From NCBI GenBank assembly GCA_034659995.1, contig JAYEIH010000044.1:1-17930 (forward strand): a DNA stretch of 17,930 nt, written 5' to 3'. Shown here piece after piece: positions 12,050 through 17,930 of the stretch (positions within the stretch are counted from its first letter, which is position 1; the number at the start of each line of letters is the position of its first letter). The notes beneath the pieces were generated by a model. It was not told the origin of the DNA and ran no database searches. It worked only from the letters and a program-made list of their open reading frames with translations. Position numbers and translations under genes: made by a program. Source of the DNA: JAYEIH01 sp034659995. Lineage in GTDB: Archaea > Methanobacteriota_B > Thermococci > Methanofastidiosales > B48-G16.

Positions 12050-13048
12050 ATGAAACCTGAGGGATGCAAAATATGCGAACGAGGAGGAAAACTTGTTCTT
12101 TTTATTACGGGGCTATGCAGAGATTCCTGTTATTACTGCCCATTGTCCGAAAAAAGGAGAAATAAGGATGTAGTTTATGCCAATGAGCGGGAGGTGCTCA
12201 GTGAGCACGATATTATAGAAGAGGCCCGGCTCATGGATGCCGAAGGCACCGGAATCACGGGAGGTGATCCTATAGTAAAACTCGAGAGAACGATCCGTTA
12301 TGCGTCCCTTCTGAAGAATGAGTTCCGCAATCACCACATTCACCTCTATACCTCGGGAACGCTCTGCAATGATGAGGTATTTGAACAGCTGGAGCCCCGG
12401 ATCGACGAGATACGGTTCCATCCGCAGAGAGACTGGGATATAATAGAGACGGCATTGAAATATGATTTTGATGTTGGCGCTGAGATTCCAACGATAAGCA
12501 AAAAATATATCGAAAAATTCGTGAAGTACCTGGATAACATTGGTGCAAAGTTTCTCAATCTCAATGAGTTAGAGTACTCAGAGACAAATATCAAAGAGCT
12601 TAAAAAAAGGGGTTTTAAGTTTAAAGAGGATGCAGGAGTAAAGGGAAGTGAGGAAATAGCACTGGATATCGTGAAGAAGTACGAAGATTTGGATTTAATG
12701 ATCCACTACTGTTCCTCTAATTTTAAAGACGCCGTGCAGCTGAGAAAAAGATTGGAGAGACGGGCCGAGAATGTAAAAAAGCCGTATGAAGAAATAGAAG
12801 ACTCCCTTATAGTTAAAGGTGTCATAGAGTGCGAGGACCTCGATGCCGTCTATGATCTTATCATGACGCATGTGGATATCGATACCAAGATGATAGAGAG
12901 AGATTACGCCCAGAAAAAGATATATCTGCACTGGTTTGCACTCTCAGAGATAACGGATTTGCTGGAAAATAGAGAGGTAAAGGCGGGAATAGTGAAGGAA
13001 TATCCAACGTACGTCCGTAAAAAAATGGAGTACATACCGCTGGTGTAA
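12050..13048 (+). CDS. Radical SAM protein, COG2108-like
   Basis: A 332-residue protein. N-terminal CKIC (6-9) is followed by the radical SAM motif CRDSCYYC (C23, C27, C30), then GITGGDP (68-74), the glycine-rich S-adenosylmethionine-binding segment, HIHLYTSG, and RFHPQRDWDIIETAL. The C-terminal third (from about 215) has HYCSSNFKDAVQLRKRL and a segment of mixed strands. This matches the archaeal group of uncharacterised proteins related to pyruvate-formate-lyase activases (COG2108). The substrate is unknown. It is followed after two bases by the CPBP-type gene, so the two are probably co-transcribed; whether they work together is not evident. Confidence 0.88.
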   Translation: MKPEGCKICERGGKLVLFITGLCRDSCYYCPLSEKRRNKDVVYANEREVLSEHDIIEEARLMDAEGTGITGGDPIVKLERTIRYASLLKNEFRNHHIHLYTSGTLCNDEVFEQLEPRIDEIRFHPQRDWDIIETALKYDFDVGAEIPTISKKYIEKFVKYLDNIGAKFLNLNELEYSETNIKELKKRGFKFKEDAGVKGSEEIALDIVKKYEDLDLMIHYCSSNFKDAVQLRKRLERRAENVKKPYEEIEDSLIVKGVIECEDLDAVYDLIMTHVDIDTKMIERDYAQKKIYLHWFALSEITDLLENREVKAGIVKEYPTYVRKKMEYIPLV

Positions 13049-13050
13049 AG

Positions 13051-13632
13051 ATGCTGATAGTAGTTCTGAGTTTTGTGATAATGGCTGTTAACAGGAGGAT
13101 ACCCATAAGCTCAGTGGAGTTTTGGGCGGTAAAGCTCGGTATTCTTTATATTCTTGTGCCCCTCATAGTCCTCTACGTTCTTAAGAAAAATCCAAAGGAT
13201 TACGGCCTGAACCTCAGAAATTACAAAAAGTCTTTGCGTTATTTCTTCTTTATCCTTCTCGTATCTCTGCCCATTATGGCTTACGGCTCTCAGATCGATG
13301 AATTTCAACGGTACTATCCCCTGTTTTCCGATGATTCTCCTTTCTCCTTTGTTAAGAACGAACTTTTTATCGGTGTGGTTATGCTCTCCACTGAGTTTTT
13401 TTTCAGGGGCTTTCTCATGTTTGAGCTCAGGAAAAAGATAGGGTGGTACGCTATTATAGTACAGACGATACCCTACGGTTTTTTGCATATGGGAAAGCCC
13501 ATGATCGAGGTGTACTACTCCTTTGGTGCGGGAATTGTTCTGGGATATATGAATTATAAGACGAAATCGATACTCCCAAGTTTTTTAAGCCATTACATCC
13601 CTTCCATTATCTTCGATATCCTATGTCTCTAA
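13051..13632 (+). CDS. CPBP family intramembrane protease-like protein
   Basis: A 193-residue membrane protein with about six hydrophobic segments. Motif 1 appears as TEFFFRGFL (E115, R119), motif 2 as FLHM (H146) and motif 3 as SHYIPS (H181). The CPBP/Rce1 family normally has EExxxR, FxxxH and HxxxN/B in intramembrane helices. Here the first Glu of the EE pair appears to be Thr114 if aligned by the Arg, and Ser185 stands at the usual Asn position, so protease activity is uncertain; a subgroup with EFFFRG exists. It overlaps the end of the convergent RecJ-like gene by 12 bp. Confidence 0.82.
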   Translation: MLIVVLSFVIMAVNRRIPISSVEFWAVKLGILYILVPLIVLYVLKKNPKDYGLNLRNYKKSLRYFFFILLVSLPIMAYGSQIDEFQRYYPLFSDDSPFSFVKNELFIGVVMLSTEFFFRGFLMFELRKKIGWYAIIVQTIPYGFLHMGKPMIEVYYSFGAGIVLGYMNYKTKSILPSFLSHYIPSIIFDILCL

Positions 13633-14979
13633 CTGCTTTTTTACCTCCTCCTCAAAGATATCGAGAAACTCGTTCAGCGTATTTTTTGGTATATACGCTC
13701 CGCATGCGGGAGCATGTCCCCCTCCCTCGCCGTCCACAGCCTCAGCGGCCTTTATTATTGCTTTCGCCATATTTACCCCTTTTAAAACAAGAAGTTTTGA
13801 GCATCTTACAGATATTTTTAAAGAGTTGTCGGAGTCTGCTATTCCTATTAGCGGCTTATAGGGGTCTGCCTTCGTACCGAGGAGCATTCCCGCGATAGTT
13901 CCTATGATATTATCACTTATATCAGCCTTAAAGAACTGAATATACTCTCGTTGAGTTATACTTTCCACCCTTTCTATGCTCTCTGCAATCTTTCTTCGGT
14001 GTTTTTTCAGAAGCCCCATAAGCACATCGTAATATACCCCTCTGTTTCCCTTTGCAATCTCAACGCCTATCTCTGCCTCATCATTTCTTCCCGTAGCATT
14101 GAGACATGTGGAGTACTCGCTGGCATCTCGTAACGGTGTTCCTTCCTCCTCATTTAACAGTGTATACGTCTCACCGATCACAAGACTTGAAAGAAATTTC
14201 GCCAGCTCTTTGGGAATGGAGGAGCTGCACTTGGCAATTATCTCTGTAGCTAACCGCTTTCTTTCCTCAAAACTCAGATCAGAGAGTGTTCTCCACCTTT
14301 CATTCTCCTTTAGATCGATACCGAGTCTCCGCAGAAGAGCTATCGACGAGGATTCATCTCCTGTAACCCCCGGAATTACGGGGTCAGAAAAGTACTGAAG
14401 TGATTTATATACGGGGCGGGTCTCCCTTCCGTATAAAAGTAAATTCTTTTCCATCTTTATTCTCTTATTTTTAATTCCCTCTTTAAGAATAATCTGATTT
14501 AACCCCTCCATTCTCCCCCAGAAGTTCTGCATATCGCCAACGGCGCCGACTATCGCAAGATCCACAAGATCCTTATTTCCAAGGTTCCGGGAAAAGAAAT
14601 AGCTCAGTCCGGCCCCGCTCACCTCCCGCGAACCGTCAATGCCGAAAAGGTTAGGGTTTATATGATACTCAGTCTTCCCCTGTGGAATATGGTGATCCAT
14701 GATTATATACTCCTTTTTCATCTCCTTATTGAGCATTGGAAGCTGTCCGGAGCCAAGGTCAGTAAAAATGGTAAGCTCAGAATCATCGAGTGTATCTTTA
14801 ATTTTATTGAGCTTTACAATACTTATTTCATGTTCTATTGCTTCTCTATCAAGAGTTTTTGACATAATCCCTGCAGAGCTTATTCCATCGGCATCCAGAT
14901 GCGATATAAGATGCACCTTATCGTTTTTGTGTTTCTTTAGCAGTTTCACTGCTCTGGTTATCTCTTTTGTCAGATTCAT
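13621..14979 (-). CDS. DHH/DHHA1 phosphoesterase, archaeal RecJ-like nuclease
   Basis: A 452-residue protein. DHH domain: SHLDADG (26-32, motif I), FTDLGSG (72-78), MDHHIPQ (94-100, the DHH motif), VGAVGD (144-149); the acidic and His residues that bind manganese are all visible. The C-terminal DHHA1 domain ends with GGGHAPACGA (419-428), which binds the substrate phosphate. Length and architecture match archaeal RecJ homologues, including the GINS-associated nuclease (GAN) that works with the replicative helicase as a single-strand exonuclease; which paralogue this is cannot be decided here. Its ATG overlaps the Sua5 stop (ATGA at 14976-14979), so translation is coupled. Its 3' end overlaps the convergent CPBP-type gene by 12 bp. 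Confidence 0.92.
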   Translation of the reverse strand: MNLTKEITRAVKLLKKHKNDKVHLISHLDADGISSAGIMSKTLDREAIEHEISIVKLNKIKDTLDDSELTIFTDLGSGQLPMLNKEMKKEYIIMDHHIPQGKTEYHINPNLFGIDGSREVSGAGLSYFFSRNLGNKDLVDLAIVGAVGDMQNFWGRMEGLNQIILKEGIKNKRIKMEKNLLLYGRETRPVYKSLQYFSDPVIPGVTGDESSSIALLRRLGIDLKENERWRTLSDLSFEERKRLATEIIAKCSSSIPKELAKFLSSLVIGETYTLLNEEEGTPLRDASEYSTCLNATGRNDEAEIGVEIAKGNRGVYYDVLMGLLKKHRRKIAESIERVESITQREYIQFFKADISDNIIGTIAGMLLGTKADPYKPLIGIADSDNSLKISVRCSKLLVLKGVNMAKAIIKAAEAVDGEGGGHAPACGAYIPKNTLNEFLDIFEEEVKKQLET

Positions 14980-16013
14980 ACCGTTATCACCGCCTTTGCT
15001 GCCTTTCTCAATCTATTCATTACCGCTAAGCCAAGCCCTTCTGTGGAAAATCCCTCGGAGAGAATAATATCCACCCCTTCATTATCAAACTCCCTGAGTA
15101 TTCTAAAGAGGTTTTCTGCCACCTCATCCATCTTTTTTCTGCGCCCTATAATCTTTACGTCCGCATCATAGAGATTTTTTGTTTCTTCTGTTACTATTAT
15201 GCCTATTTTTTTCTCGCTATTCTCTTCGCAGAGTCCCCGTATCTTTTTTACTACCTTTTTTATATCTCCTTCTACGAGAATGAGATCCGCCGTTGGCGCG
15301 TAATGTCTGTACTTCATTCCCGGCGAGGCTGTTTTCTCCTTCATCTCAATTACGGCCCTGGCCGCAGGATGGATCTCTATATCGATATACTCCCGCAAAT
15401 CCTCATAGGTAACACCGCCCGGTCTCAGAAGAAGGGGCGGCGAGACACTGAGATCGATAACCGTAGATTCCACCCCAATATCTGTACTCCCTGCGTCGAT
15501 TATACATGCTATCCTTCCGGAGAGATCGTGAATGACGTGTTCAGCTGTAGTGGGCGACGGCTTTCCTGAGAGATTGGCAGAGGGTGCAGCTATAGGGCAT
15601 TGCGAGTACGTTATTAAGTTCAGTGCTATTTTATTTCTCGGCATTCTCATGGAAGTCGTCTTTAGTCCTCCGGTAACGACATCCGGAACTATAGTTTTTT
15701 TCTTAAATATCATGGTTAATGGTCCGGGCCAGAAGACATCTGCAAGTCTTATTGCATCCTCAGGAACCTCTTTTGCCAGTTTGTAGACCCATTCCTTCTT
15801 TGCAATATGATTAATAATGGGATTATCGGCAGGTCTGTTCTTTGCCTCAAATATTTTACGCACGGCATCGGCATTCAGAGTATTGGCACCGAGCCCGTAG
15901 ACCGTCTCTGTGGGAAACGCTACAAGCTCCCCGTTTTTGATAAACTCTGCCGCCTCCTTGATTTTTTTTGTATCGAGGTTATCGGGATCCATTCTGATGA
16001 TACGAGTTTCCAT
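14976..16013 (-). CDS. sua5: Sua5-type threonylcarbamoyl-AMP synthase
   Basis: Makes threonylcarbamoyl-AMP from Thr, bicarbonate and ATP for the t6A37 modification of ANN-decoding tRNAs; the KEOPS complex then uses it. A 345-residue, two-domain protein. The YrdC domain has FPTETVYGLG (33-42), KNRPADNP (58-65), APSANLSG (143-150) and VESTVIDL (181-188). The linker SPGMKYRHYAP (230-240) leads into the C-terminal Sua5 domain (about 242-345). Length and linker show the full Sua5 form, not the short YrdC form. It has Asn at 68 within NPIINHI where NPLIVHI is usual, probably neutral. First gene of a two-gene operon with the RecJ-like gene, divergent from the helicase gene. Confidence 0.95.
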   Translation of the reverse strand: METRIIRMDPDNLDTKKIKEAAEFIKNGELVAFPTETVYGLGANTLNADAVRKIFEAKNRPADNPIINHIAKKEWVYKLAKEVPEDAIRLADVFWPGPLTMIFKKKTIVPDVVTGGLKTTSMRMPRNKIALNLITYSQCPIAAPSANLSGKPSPTTAEHVIHDLSGRIACIIDAGSTDIGVESTVIDLSVSPPLLLRPGGVTYEDLREYIDIEIHPAARAVIEMKEKTASPGMKYRHYAPTADLILVEGDIKKVVKKIRGLCEENSEKKIGIIVTEETKNLYDADVKIIGRRKKMDEVAENLFRILREFDNEGVDIILSEGFSTEGLGLAVMNRLRKAAKAVITV

Positions 16014-16056
16014 AAAGGCTCTTATCAGGAGAGTAAAAAAGGTTATTCCCGTAGTC

Positions 16057-16063
16057 TTTTAAA
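16057..16063 (+). promoter_or_regulatory. Predicted TATA box of the helicase gene
   Basis: TTTTAAA centred 26 nt before ATG 16086, predicting a leaderless transcript. The 72-bp gap is shared with the divergent Sua5 gene, whose own box may be the T-run near 16034-16040 on the minus strand. Confidence 0.5.
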
Positions 16064-16085
16064 CCGTACCACACTTTATAGGACA

Positions 16086-17930
16086 ATGATCGTTATCAAA
16101 CAGGGCAGTAAGAAGCACGAGTTCGAGCTCTATAAAAAGAAAAACAGTTCTACAAGGAAGTATAATCTCAGGTTGCAAGAGACCTCAAAGGGTTACCGAC
16201 CCAGGAAACTAAGGAAGGCTGATACGCTTCTTCAGCCCAATGATGCGATACAGCTCCTTCGGGATAACAAGGTCTACACCGCCGAAGAATGTCCGGAAAT
16301 GGAAAAAATGCTTGGGGATCTTACTATATCGCATGAATCAATCGCTCTCTGCCGTTTTTGTCTGATAGACGGAAAAATAAACCAAATGAAACACGGATAC
16401 AACTACCGCGGAGAAAAAATATGTGAGGACTGTGCCAAGAAGGAGATATTCAGAGAGATGCGATATAGAAATATAAACTCAGATGATGCAATTTTGAAGG
16501 TTTTGAGAAGGGTGAGGGATGTTGACAAGGTTATAAGGATCTTTGATCCACGATCCGGACTGAATCCTGAGGTGACCAAGTTTGATGAGATTGAGGCTCA
16601 CTCTTTCAAGGGAAAAAAGATAGATGAGGTAGAATTACCGGATTTTCTTAAAAAGAACCTGAAAAAAAGAGGTATCACAGAGCTATATCCCACACAATCC
16701 CTGGCAATTGAGAACGGGCTTTTAAAAGGTGAGGATCTTTTGATTGTCTCGGCAACTGCTTCTGGAAAAACACTTATCGGCGAGATAGCGGGAATACCGA
16801 GGGTTGCCAAGGGTAAAAAACTGCTATTCCTTGTGCCGTTAGTGGCACTGGCCAATCAGAAATATGAGGAGTTTAAAAAGAATTACTCGTTTAAGACAGG
16901 AATAAGAGTGGGTATCTCGCGAATAAAAACGAATGAATCCACACCGGTGGATACGGATATAGACGCAGATATTATCGTCGGTACCTATGAAGGAATAGAC
17001 TTTTTACTCAGAACGGGCAAGGAGCTTGGCGAGATCGGAACTATAGTAATAGATGAGCTCCATATGCTTGACGATCCAGAGCGAGGTCCGCGACTCGATG
17101 GGCTTATTGCACGGCTGAGGACGCTCTACCCCAAAGTACAGTTTATCGGCCTCTCTGCTACCATTGGCAACACGGAGGAGCTGGCAGAGGACCTCGGTCT
17201 TCGCCCTGTTGTATACGATCAGCGGCCTGTGCCACTGGAACGGCATTTGGTATTCACACAGGAACACAAAAAAAAGGATGTAATACAGAAAATTGTAAAA
17301 AGAGAGTGGAACAATCTATCCAAAAAGGGATATCACGGACAGAGCATTGTATTCACATACTCACGGAGAAGGTGCAATAAGATAGCATCGTATCTTCAGA
17401 GGAGAGGTGTGAGAGCACGGGGCTACCATGCGGGCCTCTCATATTACGAGAGAAAAAGAACTGAGGAGGATTTTTGGGATCAGAAAATTCAGTGCGTTGT
17501 AACAACGGCCGCGCTGGCTGCGGGTGTGGACTTTCCCTCGTCCCAGGTGATATTCGAGTCTCTGATGATGGGTATAGCTATCCTGAAGGTAAGGGAGTTC
17601 CACCAGATGCTCGGAAGGGCTGGGAGGCCGGATTATCATGAGAAGGGGAAGGTGTATCTTTTAATAGACCCTCTGAGAGAGTACAGAGATGCTTCGGAGG
17701 ATGAGGTTGCATTCCGCCTTCTTCAGGGGAGGGAGGAAGATGTGGAGATACGATATACCAATGATATGGAGCTTGAGAACCTGCTGGCCAATATATGTTG
17801 TTCTCCCGGTAAGTTTGAGGAAATAAATAAAAAATCGCTCTATCCTATCAACCCTGAAAAAATAAAAACTCTGAGAGATTTTAAACTTGTGAGGAACAAA
17901 AAGGCTACCCCATACGGAAGGGCGGTCTCC
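16086..17930 (+). CDS. Archaea-specific superfamily II helicase (COG1202-like), cut by right edge
   Basis: Open for 615 codons to the edge of the window. An N-terminal domain (1-80) is followed by a four-Cys zinc finger (C89-x2-C92, C113-x2-C116; LCRFC and KICEDC). The helicase core shows the Q-motif region YPTQSLAI (201-208), Walker A TASGKT (224-229), DELH (323-326), SAT (357-359), YSRRR (425-429), and motif VI QMLGRAGRP (507-515). This arrangement is that of the archaeal predicted helicases of COG1202, related to Hel308/Ski2 enzymes. A role in DNA or RNA unwinding during repair or RNA turnover is likely, but the exact substrate is not known to me. The remaining C-terminal part is outside the window. 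Confidence 0.93.
   Translation, partial: MIVIKQGSKKHEFELYKKKNSSTRKYNLRLQETSKGYRPRKLRKADTLLQPNDAIQLLRDNKVYTAEECPEMEKMLGDLTISHESIALCRFCLIDGKINQMKHGYNYRGEKICEDCAKKEIFREMRYRNINSDDAILKVLRRVRDVDKVIRIFDPRSGLNPEVTKFDEIEAHSFKGKKIDEVELPDFLKKNLKKRGITELYPTQSLAIENGLLKGEDLLIVSATASGKTLIGEIAGIPRVAKGKKLLFLVPLVALANQKYEEFKKNYSFKTGIRVGISRIKTNESTPVDTDIDADIIVGTYEGIDFLLRTGKELGEIGTIVIDELHMLDDPERGPRLDGLIARLRTLYPKVQFIGLSATIGNTEELAEDLGLRPVVYDQRPVPLERHLVFTQEHKKKDVIQKIVKREWNNLSKKGYHGQSIVFTYSRRRCNKIASYLQRRGVRARGYHAGLSYYERKRTEEDFWDQKIQCVVTTAALAAGVDFPSSQVIFESLMMGIAILKVREFHQMLGRAGRPDYHEKGKVYLLIDPLREYRDASEDEVAFRLLQGREEDVEIRYTNDMELENLLANICCSPGKFEEINKKSLYPINPEKIKTLRDFKLVRNKKATPYGRAVS

Noticed and set aside
12568..12580. AGAGTACTCAG inside the COG2108-type gene as a further GAGTACTC site
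   Set aside because: Single copy within coding sequence and far from any promoter; expected by chance.
1..17930. CRISPR arrays, insertion sequences, integrase genes
   Set aside because: No spaced direct repeats, transposase or integrase motifs were seen on either strand.

Overview
The window is archaeal, most likely euryarchaeal. It encodes geranylgeranylglyceryl phosphate (GGGP) synthase, which makes archaeal ether lipids, a Pyrococcus-type NfeD membrane protease, an archaeal RecJ-like DHH nuclease, a Sua5-type tRNA-modification enzyme and an archaea-specific superfamily II helicase. Promoters are TATA boxes without bacterial -35/-10 elements. Genes inside operons carry GGTGATC-type Shine-Dalgarno (SD) sequences, while many first genes look leaderless, with a TTTTAAA-like box about 25 nt before the ATG. 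Genus cannot be fixed from this sequence.

Layout. 1-4287 (minus): an operon of GGGP synthase, an unknown basic 366-aa protein, a small helix-turn-helix (HTH) protein resembling DUF1699, and a clear archaeal homologue of the human nuclease CDIN1 (C15orf41). It is followed by nfeD, which runs off the left edge and has its own promoter. GGGP synthase appears to start at AUA and the DUF1699-like gene at CUG, each placed identically behind a strong SD. 4299-7939 is an accessory island: a bacterial-looking leucine-rich-repeat surface protein with twelve exact 22-residue repeats, a secreted coiled-coil/Cys-rich protein of no family I recognise, and a small winged-HTH regulator. A 22-bp perfect palindrome, two adjacent hairpins and several operator-like repeats lie between or beside these genes. 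7877-9931 (minus): an AmmeMemoRadiSam-type radical SAM enzyme followed by an O-antigen-polymerase-like membrane protein.

10006-17930 is mostly housekeeping: a SpoU/TrmH rRNA methyltransferase (plus), a small membrane-anchored coiled-coil orphan (minus), a YigZ/IMPACT protein (minus), a divergent COG2108-type radical SAM protein followed by a CPBP-type membrane protein (plus), then Sua5 and RecJ-like DHH genes (minus, overlapping ATGA) and the divergent COG1202-type helicase (plus, cut by the right edge).

The parts most likely to be new are the CDIN1-like nuclease operon with its non-standard start codons, and the regulated secreted/surface cassette at 4543-7587.
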